DNA of 13,514 bases from an uncultured Clostridium sp. (GTDB lineage: Bacteria > Bacillota > Clostridia > Lachnospirales > Lachnospiraceae): positions 1-13,514 of the forward strand of contig URUZ01000109.1 of NCBI GenBank assembly GCA_900551225.1, read 5' to 3'. Below the pieces are notes generated by a model. It was not told where the DNA came from, did not search any database, and was given only the letters and a program-made list of their open reading frames with translations. Each line of letters starts with the position of its first letter. Positions within the stretch are counted from its first letter, which is position 1. Shown piece by piece: positions 1 to 6,704 of the stretch. A program made the translations under genes and the position numbers.

Positions 1-86
1 CCCTGGCTCTCACGGACGGATGCATCCAGCTCCGCCCGCGTACCCTTCCACCCCTAAATCCCCATCTCCCCTTTTATTGTCCAAGA
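1..86. other. Window-edge spacer downstream of the DUF5107 gene
   Basis: These bases follow the TGA stop of the large minus-strand gene. I see no convincing complete feature. On the minus strand an ATG at 25-23, preceded by GGAG only four bases away, opens a frame that runs off the window edge after eight codons, so a following gene could begin here, but eight codons cannot support a call. No hairpin followed by a T-run is visible, so transcription may continue out of the window. Confidence 0.3.
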
Positions 87-3000
87 TCAGATCCCTTTTA
101 GATACCGCACGGCATTCAAATGGTTCCCGTCATACTCCAGCGCCTTCTTCAGGAACAGTTCCGCCTGCTCCCCATTTCCCAGTCCCAGATTCCCAAGTCC
201 GAGCAGGTAGCAGCAGTGGGCCTTGTTCCTCACATTCAGATCATCCTCAAAGATCAGGAAGTCCGGCAGGGACACTGCAAAATATTCGATGCGCACATCG
301 TCGTTCATGTGCTGCTCTCCGTAATCAATGAGCCTGTAAAATCTGGCTTTGGCCTCGCCTGTGCGCCCCAGCTTCAGCTTAGCCAGTCCCTGGAATAGAA
401 TCATATCCGCGGGCTGGTCATAGTAGTACATCATTCCGGCCGGCTCATCCGGTCCCACAGACGCCTGCTCAAAATACGTCCTGGCCTGGACATCATTTCC
501 CAATGCCTCCTCCACACAGCCCAGATAGTAATAAATGTGGTTGTCCTTGGTGCCTTCCAGCTTGCCTTCGCCCAGATTCTCAGGGTAAACCAACGCTTTT
601 CTCAGAAGCTCACCTGCCTGCTGCCAGCATTTTGCGCGGACCGCTTCCCCGGCCAGCTCCACCAGGGACACTGTATACTGGGTAGTGATCTTGCCCTCTC
701 CGCCCTCCCACGGGTGGAACTTCCGGCTCATGGTCAGGTCATATGCCTCTTTATATCTGCCCAGCTGGTTGTGAAGGGTGATATACTCGATCACCGCATC
801 GTCCCTCTGCATAAATGTCTCTCTGTTTGCCTCATAATTGTCCAGCCGTTCCCGGGCGCTGACCCCCAGCTTCTTGTACAGCTGGTCCAGCTCCAGGAAG
901 ATCCGCGCATCCGCCGGATTCAGGGCAAATGCCTTCTCCATCACAGCTCTGGCTTCATCCTTCCGCCCCATCTTGTTGTAGTAGGACAGGGAGAGGTTAC
1001 GCAGCGCGGCGGGGTAGCTGCCGTCCAGGGAGACGGATTTCTCCCAGAGCGCTGTGGCCCGCTCATACTGCAGTTTATCATAATACAGGCAGCCCAGGTA
1101 ATAACAGGCCATGGCTCCCTGGGGATTGGCGCCGACCGCATATTCCAGCACCTGAAGATCTTCCAGTTTGTTGGGGAAGCAGTAATCCGGGCAGGCCTGC
1201 TCCGCCTGGGCCAGAAGCTCTGCCACATGACGGTTATTCTGACGGTTATTCTGCGCCGGGTACGTACCGCCTGCGTCTGCCGCACAGCCCTTCTCAGCGA
1301 TCGCAGCAGCCACGTAATACGCCTTATAGTAATACACCAAAGGATTCTTCTCCGGGCACAGCTCCAGCATATCCACAGCCTCCTCATACGCCCCGAACTC
1401 CCCATAGTCCCTGGCCGCCTGCAGGTAATTCCCTGCAAAGCCCCGCATCAGCCTGTTCATCGCTTCCAGCTGCGCGCCGCGGCCCTCTTCCCCGCCGGCC
1501 AGCGAGCGCTCATACATGGACACATAGTCAAACCCATCTACCTGCAGATTTTCCCTGATCCAAGCTGCCGCCTCCCCGCTTCTGCCCAGCTTTCGCAGGA
1601 TATATGCTTTCATTCCCCTGGCCTTCACATTGTGGGTATTTTTAACCAGGCCTTTTTCTGCCAGCTCCAGGGCCTGATGGTATTCTCCTCTCATGCATTG
1701 GATGGCCGCCAGATAATAGAAGGACATCTCCTGCTGTTCGTTGGTCCAGGTGGCCTTAAAGAACGCGTCATACGCCTCGTCAAACCGCCTCTGATACCAC
1801 AGGCAAAGGCCCAGATTATAATAAGGCTCACTGTTGTGGGGGTTGGGGTTCTTCCAGACAGCCCGCTCCACCGCCTTCCTAAAATGCCCCTCTGCCTCCT
1901 TAAAATACCCTCTGCGCAGCAGCAGCAGCCCATATGCATTATTGATCCGCATGTCCCCCTCATCACGCTTCAGCCCTTCCAGATAATAGGGGTCCGGCAG
2001 ATAGGTGGCGTGGCGGTACTGTTCAATGTGCAGTCCCGTGAGGTACAGTTCCTCATTGGACATCAGCTCCTTTGGCTCCCTGGCCGCCTTGGCAGGCTCC
2101 GGAACCTTCTGGCTCTCCTGCTTCTCCGGCTGGTATGCCACCAGCGTGCGCCCCTGCCACACTATCTCCGCTTTCAGCCTGGTCTCATCACAGATCTTCT
2201 GTCCCACTGCAATTGTATTCTCATAGATGTCCACCGGGGACAGCAGGACTTCCTCCTCATGGATCAGCGCCCCGTCATAATAAAGGCGCACCGCGGCCCC
2301 CTCATACCGGGATGTGCCGTAGGCGCAGAGATATACGCCGGACTCCTGCATTTCCATATTCAACGCCCCGTGGATGGTGGCGTTCTTCACCTGTCCCACC
2401 GCCTTGTAGGGCATAAAATACTGTTTAAAGGTCTTTTCCTCAAAAGGCTTCAGCCATGTAAAATCCGGCTGGTTATCCGTGTATACCCCGGTCATCAGCT
2501 CAATATAAGGACCGTCCTCATCGGTTAAATTCCTGTCCCAAGCCTTGCCGAAGTCGCCGCACCCCCAGGTCCACTGCTTCTTCCCCGGGGAAATGTGATG
2601 GTCCGCCACATGGAGAATTCCGGCCTTCTCCCGGTAATCGTAGCCGCCCACAAAATCATATTTGGATTTCTCCGCCATATAGGAGGTGGGCACCGGAATG
2701 TTCTTGTAACGGGAAATGTCCACGCCCTCACTGTAATCATGCTTATAATACACGCCCGTGGCAGTGGGGAAACGCGATACGTCCCGCTTGCCGTGATCCA
2801 TCACCGCGTGCACATCCGGCGGGAAGATGGACTGGGTATATTCATTGACCGGAACCGCGGGGTTGGCCCACCACAGGAAGGTCTGGTCCATGGGCGTGCG
2901 GTTGTAGAGCTGTCCACTGATCTCAATATAGGCCTTCCCCGGATACAGGGTAAACATGGCGATGCCCTTGGTGCCGTACATCTGGTCCACATCATTGATC

Positions 3001-3437
3001 ATCAGTGTGCAGCTGCCGTCCTCATGTTCCCGCAGCTGGTAATCCACGGGCATGTAGGTGGTAGGGCGGTGATGCTGGGGCCAGTTGAACTCAATGCCGC
3101 CGGAGATCCAGGGTCCGGTGAGTCCCACCAGGGCCGGTTTGATCACGTGGTTGTAATATACGAAATCATAGTTATTGGTTTTGTCTAAGGCTCTCTGGAT
3201 GCGCCCTCCCAGCTGGGGCAGGATCATCACCTGAAGGTATTCATTTTCCAGAAATACCGCCTGGTATGCCTTGTCCGTCTTTTCATCGCTGATCTTCTCC
3301 ACAGTTGGGTATGGATAGATCTTACCTGTGCTTCCCTGATACACCCTCTTGTCCAGGAATATGGGATTCTTGTCCGGTACCCCGGTCTCATAGGTGGGAA
3401 TCACCACCTGCTCTTCCCAGATTTTCACACCCTCCAT
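87..3437 (-). CDS. DUF5107 domain protein with long C-terminal TPR array
   Basis: This predicted cytoplasmic protein of 1116 residues has no signal peptide or membrane segment. Residues about 1-350 match the DUF5107 type, which is related to the galactose-mutarotase fold: note LPQLGGRI near 73-80, GGIEFNWPQHHRP at 113-125, LWWANPAVPVN near 188-198 and GDFGKAWDRNL near 294-304. Residues about 350-450 look like a beta-rich linker domain. From about 495 to the end, repeated helix pairs with the TPR pattern (for example AYGLLLLRRGYFKEAEGHF and EPYYNLGLCLWYQRRFDEAY) form a solenoid. The ATG start has a perfect AGGAGG at 3445-3450, seven bases upstream. The gene is divergent from an AraC regulator, which suggests control by that regulator. 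The family has no settled function; carbohydrate recognition or processing is only inferred from the fold and the neighbours. A 12-bp tandem duplication encodes (QNNR)2 at residues 729-736. Confidence 0.88.
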   Translation of the reverse strand: MEGVKIWEEQVVIPTYETGVPDKNPIFLDKRVYQGSTGKIYPYPTVEKISDEKTDKAYQAVFLENEYLQVMILPQLGGRIQRALDKTNNYDFVYYNHVIKPALVGLTGPWISGGIEFNWPQHHRPTTYMPVDYQLREHEDGSCTLMINDVDQMYGTKGIAMFTLYPGKAYIEISGQLYNRTPMDQTFLWWANPAVPVNEYTQSIFPPDVHAVMDHGKRDVSRFPTATGVYYKHDYSEGVDISRYKNIPVPTSYMAEKSKYDFVGGYDYREKAGILHVADHHISPGKKQWTWGCGDFGKAWDRNLTDEDGPYIELMTGVYTDNQPDFTWLKPFEEKTFKQYFMPYKAVGQVKNATIHGALNMEMQESGVYLCAYGTSRYEGAAVRLYYDGALIHEEEVLLSPVDIYENTIAVGQKICDETRLKAEIVWQGRTLVAYQPEKQESQKVPEPAKAAREPKELMSNEELYLTGLHIEQYRHATYLPDPYYLEGLKRDEGDMRINNAYGLLLLRRGYFKEAEGHFRKAVERAVWKNPNPHNSEPYYNLGLCLWYQRRFDEAYDAFFKATWTNEQQEMSFYYLAAIQCMRGEYHQALELAEKGLVKNTHNVKARGMKAYILRKLGRSGEAAAWIRENLQVDGFDYVSMYERSLAGGEEGRGAQLEAMNRLMRGFAGNYLQAARDYGEFGAYEEAVDMLELCPEKNPLVYYYKAYYVAAAIAEKGCAADAGGTYPAQNNRQNNRHVAELLAQAEQACPDYCFPNKLEDLQVLEYAVGANPQGAMACYYLGCLYYDKLQYERATALWEKSVSLDGSYPAALRNLSLSYYNKMGRKDEARAVMEKAFALNPADARIFLELDQLYKKLGVSARERLDNYEANRETFMQRDDAVIEYITLHNQLGRYKEAYDLTMSRKFHPWEGGEGKITTQYTVSLVELAGEAVRAKCWQQAGELLRKALVYPENLGEGKLEGTKDNHIYYYLGCVEEALGNDVQARTYFEQASVGPDEPAGMMYYYDQPADMILFQGLAKLKLGRTGEAKARFYRLIDYGEQHMNDDVRIEYFAVSLPDFLIFEDDLNVRNKAHCCYLLGLGNLGLGNGEQAELFLKKALEYDGNHLNAVRYLKGI
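1229..1252. repeat. 12-bp perfect tandem duplication inside the TPR gene
   Basis: Two adjacent copies of GACGGTTATTCT lie in frame in the large minus-strand gene and encode QNNRQNNR at residues 729-736, in a loop-like stretch between predicted TPR helices. Length change by slippage would add or remove four residues without breaking the frame. Confidence 0.85.
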
Positions 3438-3459
3438 GTTCGCTCCTCCTATCTCGTTA

Positions 3460-3480
3460 TTTATAAAAATGTTCTCTTTT
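3460..3480. repeat. Direct repeat copy 1, candidate AraC operator
   Basis: TTTATAAAAATGTTCTCTTT and one further T occupy 3460-3480. The same sequence, with two changed bases and one extra base, recurs at 3550-3571 in the same orientation, exactly 90 bp away start to start. This copy overlaps the likely promoter or leader of the DUF5107 gene. AraC/XylS regulators commonly bind direct repeats, so an operator role is plausible, but it is an inference. Confidence 0.55.
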
Positions 3481-3549
3481 TATCTATATCTACAATTCCT
3501 AATATATATTGATTTCTTTCATATTTCATTAGTTTTACTTGCCTATGAG

Positions 3550-3571
3550 TTTATAAAAATTGCTCTCTTTT
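3550..3571. repeat. Direct repeat copy 2, candidate AraC operator
   Basis: This is the second copy of the repeat at 3460-3480. It ends four bases before the -35 box of the plus-strand AraC promoter at 3576. That position fits an activator contacting RNA polymerase, or autoregulation by the adjacent AraC protein. Confidence 0.55.
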
Positions 3572-3575
3572 CCGG

Positions 3576-3604
3576 TTGACCTTTCAGTAAAAAAATCCTA
3601 TAAT
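3576..3604 (+). promoter_or_regulatory. Sigma-A type promoter of the AraC gene
   Basis: TTGACC at 3576-3581 and TATAAT at 3599-3604 are separated by exactly 17 bases, a near-consensus housekeeping promoter. Transcription would begin near 3611, giving a leader of about 35 bases that carries the ribosome site GAAGGAGG at 3631-3638. Confidence 0.85.
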
Positions 3605-3645
3605 AATCTTAACAATAACCATGTTTCTATGAAGGAGGTTCACCG

Positions 3646-4494
3646 TTGAGATCCATCGAAGCAGGCGTTTTACCAAACTCTGATTATTATCTCTACACCC
3701 CCAGCACCCAGGCCGTAAAGACCTTTTTTTATCCTGTGTGCACCGGGTATTTCTCATATGCCCCGGGATACTGCCTGAAGCGGTCTTCTTATGACAGCTT
3801 CCTGATTATGTACATGAAGAAGGGCTCCTGCACGGTTCAGATCGGGACCCAGACCTGGAATGCGGCGGAGAACCAGATAGTGGTTCTGGACTGCTACAAA
3901 CCCCACTCCTACTACACTGCAGTGGGCTGGGAGGCCCAGTGGCTTCATTTTGACGGTCCCGCCGCCAGGGAGTATTTCCAGATGATCACCGGAGGCAGCA
4001 GCCCCCTGATCACCCTGCGGGACAACTATAAATTTGAGAAATATCTGAACAAGATCTGCCAGCTGTTCAGGGACGGCGCCTCCATCAAGGAAGCCCTGGT
4101 ATCCCAATATATCACCAATGTGCTGACCGAGCTTTTGGTGTCCCAGGAGAGCCACTCCGGCAGCACCGTACAGTCTGATGTCATCGAGGAGACCACTGCC
4201 TACATGAGCGAACATATGACAGAGCCGCTGACCCTGGATCAGCTGGCCTCCAGAGCCTCCTTAAGCCCCTATTATTTCACCCGGCTTTTCAAAAAAGAGA
4301 CCGGCTTTACCCCCCACGAATATCTGATTGCCATCCGCATAAACGCAGCCAAGTTCTTCTTAAAGAACACCACCGCCTCCATCAAGGAGATCTGCTTTAA
4401 CACCGGCTTTGGCAATGAGAGCAGCTTCTGCACCACCTTTAAGAAATGGACCAATTCCACCCCCAGCGAATACCGGGCAGCGTCCGGGGAATGA
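3646..4494 (+). CDS. AraC family transcriptional regulator
   Basis: This 282-residue DNA-binding regulator begins at a TTG codon. GAAGGAGG at 3631-3638 sits at proper spacing, the upstream ATG at 3621 meets a stop after two codons, and the next internal Met is near residue 55, inside the sensor domain. Residues about 20-110 form an AraC-type cupin sensor (the GSCTVQIGTQTWNAAENQIVVL stretch near 60-81 is cut here only for description of its core, then KPHSYY at 85-90). Residues about 178-280 hold the two helix-turn-helix units: LTLDQLASRASLSPYYFTRL near 195-214 and IKEICFNTGFGNESSFCTTF near 246-265, ending with the family motif TPSEYR. Likely role: sensing a sugar-derived ligand and controlling the divergent DUF5107 gene and itself. 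It could also act on the convergent transport and oxidation operon. The ligand is unknown. Confidence 0.92.
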   Translation: MRSIEAGVLPNSDYYLYTPSTQAVKTFFYPVCTGYFSYAPGYCLKRSSYDSFLIMYMKKGSCTVQIGTQTWNAAENQIVVLDCYKPHSYYTAVGWEAQWLHFDGPAAREYFQMITGGSSPLITLRDNYKFEKYLNKICQLFRDGASIKEALVSQYITNVLTELLVSQESHSGSTVQSDVIEETTAYMSEHMTEPLTLDQLASRASLSPYYFTRLFKKETGFTPHEYLIAIRINAAKFFLKNTTASIKEICFNTGFGNESSFCTTFKKWTNSTPSEYRAASGE

Positions 4495-4505
4495 TATTAC
4501 TGCTT

Positions 4506-4547
4506 AAAAGGGGCGCCCTCCAGTGCTGGCAAGGGCGCCCTTTTATA
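4506..4547. terminator. Bidirectional intrinsic terminator
   Basis: The arms AAAAGGGGCGCCC at 4506-4518 and GGGCGCCCTTTT at 4533-4544 form a GC-rich stem with one bulged G and a loop of about 14 bases. The plus strand continues in TTTTATATT and the minus strand ends in CCCCTTTTAAG. It therefore can stop transcripts from both the AraC gene (plus) and the ABC operon (minus), which converge here. Confidence 0.88.
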
Positions 4548-4559
4548 TTACAATGTGCT

Positions 4560-5648
4560 TTACTCAGCGGCAGCTCCCATTACTTCCTTATAGGTCTCAG
4601 GTGTAACTACAATCGCGTCAACAGCTGTCTCCTGAGGAACTTCCTTGCCTGCGATCAGGTCTAACAGAACGTTTACAGAACCTGCGCCCACTGCGTCTGC
4701 GGAGAAGTATGCGGATGCCTTCATGCAGGAACCGCCTTCCTTCTTGAACTCGTCCTTAGCCATGTATGCGCCAAGTCCTACCACACATGCGTCTGCATCC
4801 AGGCCTGCGCTCTCCAGAGCACGTGCCGCGCCCACGCAGCCCTCTTCGTTGGCTCCTGTTACCAGCCATTTCTTGATCTCGGGATGAGCGGTGATCACAG
4901 CGGTTGCGGCGGTGTTGCCCTTGTCTGTGGTTCCGTCGTAGTCAGCCTTGTAGATCTTGCTGGTATCAAAGTCAGGGCACAGCTCGGTGAACTTGTCATA
5001 CTCTCCCTCTGCACGTGGTACGCAGCTGGATACAGTGTCCATGGTCATGATCAGCAGTCCAACCTCAGGGTCAGCTACCAGGTTGTTGTCCTTTGCATAG
5101 TTGGCCAGCCACTCGCCGTTGGCCTCACCGATTACGTAAGCATTGATTCCCACCCAGGGAGCCAGCTTGGCGCCGCTTGCATCCTGCAGTGCGTCATCAG
5201 CTGCCACTACGGGGATGTTGGCTTCTTTCAGCTTATCCACCGCAGCCTGTGACATGGTCTGGTCAGGGATACAGGTTACAACGCCGGAGGCCTTGTTGGC
5301 GATGGCATTGTCAATTGCTTTTAAATACTCCTCAGGGCTCATCTTGGCGTCCACGAAGATAAACTCTCCGCCAGCTGCCTCAACTGCCTTCTGAGCCGCG
5401 GCGCCCTCATCGATAAACCAGGTCTGGTCGCCTGCTTTGTAGATGCCGTACACAACCAGCTTCCCATCGGCTGCAGCTGCTGTGGTGTCGGCTGCGGGTG
5501 CTGCCGCCTCAGTGCCGGCCGCCTCAGTTGCCGCTGCTGTGGTGTCGGCTGCGGGCGCTGCCGCTGTCTCTGCCGTCTTGCTTCCTCCGCATCCTGCAAG
5601 GGATGCTGCCATGGCCAGTGCCATCAGTACAGATAATGTTTTTTTCAT
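4560..5648 (-). CDS. AraF-like sugar ABC transporter substrate-binding lipoprotein
   Basis: This 362-residue surface lipoprotein captures a sugar for the importer encoded just upstream. Residues 1-19 form a signal peptide with lipobox LAGC, so Cys20 would be lipidated. Residues 21-61 are an Ala/Thr/Glu linker containing AAAPAADTTAAA twice (29-40 and 48-59). From residue 63 the periplasmic-binding fold begins and resembles E. coli AraF: K71 and W77-F78 near the N-terminus, VVAADDAL at 147-154, an Arg at 212 in the RAEG stretch, HPEIKKWLVTGANEEG at 255-270 and GLGAYMAKD near 291-299. By alignment from memory, AraF K10, W16, F17, D89/D90, R151, N205 and D235 are kept, while E14 becomes Gln and N232 becomes Tyr. 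The ligand may therefore be an arabinose, galactose or fucose relative. The ribosome site AAGGAG is eight bases from the ATG. It is the last gene of the operon, before a terminator. Confidence 0.9.
   Translation of the reverse strand: MKKTLSVLMALAMAASLAGCGGSKTAETAAAPAADTTAAATEAAGTEAAAPAADTTAAAADGKLVVYGIYKAGDQTWFIDEGAAAQKAVEAAGGEFIFVDAKMSPEEYLKAIDNAIANKASGVVTCIPDQTMSQAAVDKLKEANIPVVAADDALQDASGAKLAPWVGINAYVIGEANGEWLANYAKDNNLVADPEVGLLIMTMDTVSSCVPRAEGEYDKFTELCPDFDTSKIYKADYDGTTDKGNTAATAVITAHPEIKKWLVTGANEEGCVGAARALESAGLDADACVVGLGAYMAKDEFKKEGGSCMKASAYFSADAVGAGSVNVLLDLIAGKEVPQETAVDAIVVTPETYKEVMGAAAE
5476..5564. repeat. Paired 32-bp repeat encoding the lipoprotein linker
   Basis: Two 32-bp copies at 5476-5507 and 5533-5564 differ at a single base (5499 versus 5556) and lie 57 bp apart start to start, exactly 19 codons. 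They encode the duplicated AAAPAADTTAAA of the linker that tethers the binding domain to the membrane. Recent in-frame duplication is the simplest explanation. Confidence 0.85.
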
Positions 5649-5726
5649 GTTCTCTTCTCCTTTTCCTTTTGATCATATTTGCAAAACACACGGTCGGATC
5701 TGTGTGGATTGTCCGGTTACAATTGT
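5649..5726 (-). promoter_or_regulatory. Spacer between permease and binding-protein genes
   Basis: This 78-bp gap is the longest inside an operon whose other junctions are at most a few dozen bases. Read on the minus strand it contains an 11-mer related to one in the operon upstream region (5716-5726), a weak 5-bp hairpin (5687-5691 with 5702-5706) followed by TTTT, and a TATGAT that has no matching -35. It could raise binding-protein expression over the membrane components, by an internal promoter or mRNA processing, but nothing here is decisive. Confidence 0.35.
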
Positions 5727-6704
5727 TTATGAGTTCTTCATACTTGCCGCCAGCAGGCTCCTGTCACGGTTTCTCTTTCTGATATAGTCGGAGGTCAGGG
5801 CGAACAGCAGCAGGCCGCCTCGGGCCACATACTGCCAGAAGGATGGTACGTTTACCATGGTTAATCCCATGTTGAAGGCCTGGATCAGGATGATTCCAAG
5901 CACTGTTCCGCCCATGGTCCCAACGCCGCCTGCGAAGGACACGCCGCCCAGAATTACCGCCGTGATGGCGTCAAACTCCAGGTTCACACAGGCCGCAGGC
6001 TGCCCGGAGTTCATGCGGGCCGCGAATACCACGCCGCCGATGCCGCAGAGCACGCCCATCATAATGTAGGAGACAGTGACAATCCTCTCAGGATTTAAGC
6101 CTGCCAGGCGGGCTGCATCCTTGTTGCCGCCGATGGCGTAAATGCTGCGCCCGAATTTTGTCTTGGCCAGGATAAAGCCGAAGATCACTATGGCGATAAT
6201 CATGATCCATACGGATACCGGAATATTGAATACGCGGGCCTTGCCCAGAGTGATAAATGTCTTGTTGCTGACAGCCACCGGCTTGCCGTTGCAGATAATG
6301 TAGGCAAAGCCCCGGATAATGGACTGGGTAACCAATGTTGCGATAAATGCCTCCAGCTTGATCTTGTTGACCATCCAGGCATTGAACACGCCCACCAGGG
6401 CCGCCACAGCCAGGGTCACCAGCACTGCTGCGAGGAAGGGCACGCCCCAGCTCACCAGCAGGGCCGCGATTACGCCGGACAGGGCTGCCAGGGAACCGGG
6501 CGATAAGTCGTTCTGTCCTGCAATGATCAGGTATGTATGTCCGATGGCTACCAGGCCCACCAGGGAAGCCGCCACCAGCAGGTTGATGATATTGGTCATG
6601 GAGAGGAAGTTGGCGTTCAGTGATCCGAACAGGATAAATACAGCCAGAATTGCTCCCATGAGCACCAGTTTATCTCCGCCGATTAATTTTTTCATATTTT
6701 TCAT
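5727..6704 (-). CDS. Sugar ABC transporter permease (RbsC/AraH family)
   Basis: This 325-residue membrane subunit forms the pore of a carbohydrate importer of the ribose/arabinose/galactose class. It is strongly hydrophobic, with about nine or ten membrane segments (for example near 14-34, 42-62, 89-111, 164-180, 210-230 and 288-305). Family signatures include the DLSPGS turn at 66-71 (usually DLSVGS), GGNKDAARLAGL at 192-203, which contacts the ATPase, and LGGVSFAGGVGTMGG at 252-266. The ATG overlaps the TGA of the upstream ATPase gene as ATGA, and AGGAGAG lies within the end of that gene, so translation is probably coupled. Length is normal for the family. The substrate cannot be read from the permease alone. 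Confidence 0.93.
   Translation of the reverse strand: MKNMKKLIGGDKLVLMGAILAVFILFGSLNANFLSMTNIINLLVAASLVGLVAIGHTYLIIAGQNDLSPGSLAALSGVIAALLVSWGVPFLAAVLVTLAVAALVGVFNAWMVNKIKLEAFIATLVTQSIIRGFAYIICNGKPVAVSNKTFITLGKARVFNIPVSVWIMIIAIVIFGFILAKTKFGRSIYAIGGNKDAARLAGLNPERIVTVSYIMMGVLCGIGGVVFAARMNSGQPAACVNLEFDAITAVILGGVSFAGGVGTMGGTVLGIILIQAFNMGLTMVNVPSFWQYVARGGLLLFALTSDYIRKRNRDRSLLAASMKNS

Larger units (their letters stand above)
3438..3645. promoter_or_regulatory. AT-rich divergent regulatory spacer
   Basis: This 208-bp spacer separates the DUF5107 gene (minus) from the AraC gene (plus). It holds one strong plus-strand promoter, two copies of an approximately 21-bp direct repeat, and ribosome sites at both ends. 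On the minus strand a TATAAA at 3465-3460 could serve as a -10 element for the DUF5107 gene, but no good -35 lies 16-18 bases upstream. That would suit a promoter needing an activator. No coding sequence is supported here. Confidence 0.7.

Noticed and set aside
1..25. Start of a further minus-strand gene at the left edge
   Set aside because: Only eight codons are visible and the ribosome site is too close to the ATG to be convincing.
537..2528. Long plus-strand open frame of more than 600 codons opposite the DUF5107 gene
   Set aside because: It has no ribosome site, its translation looks like antisense of a GC-rich gene with no recognisable domain, and the opposite strand has clear family motifs, a perfect AGGAGG and a TPR pattern throughout.
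5687..5706. Hairpin with TTTT between permease and binding-protein genes as a terminator
   Set aside because: The stem is only five base pairs with a 10-base loop and a short T-run, too weak to call. A role in attenuation cannot be excluded.
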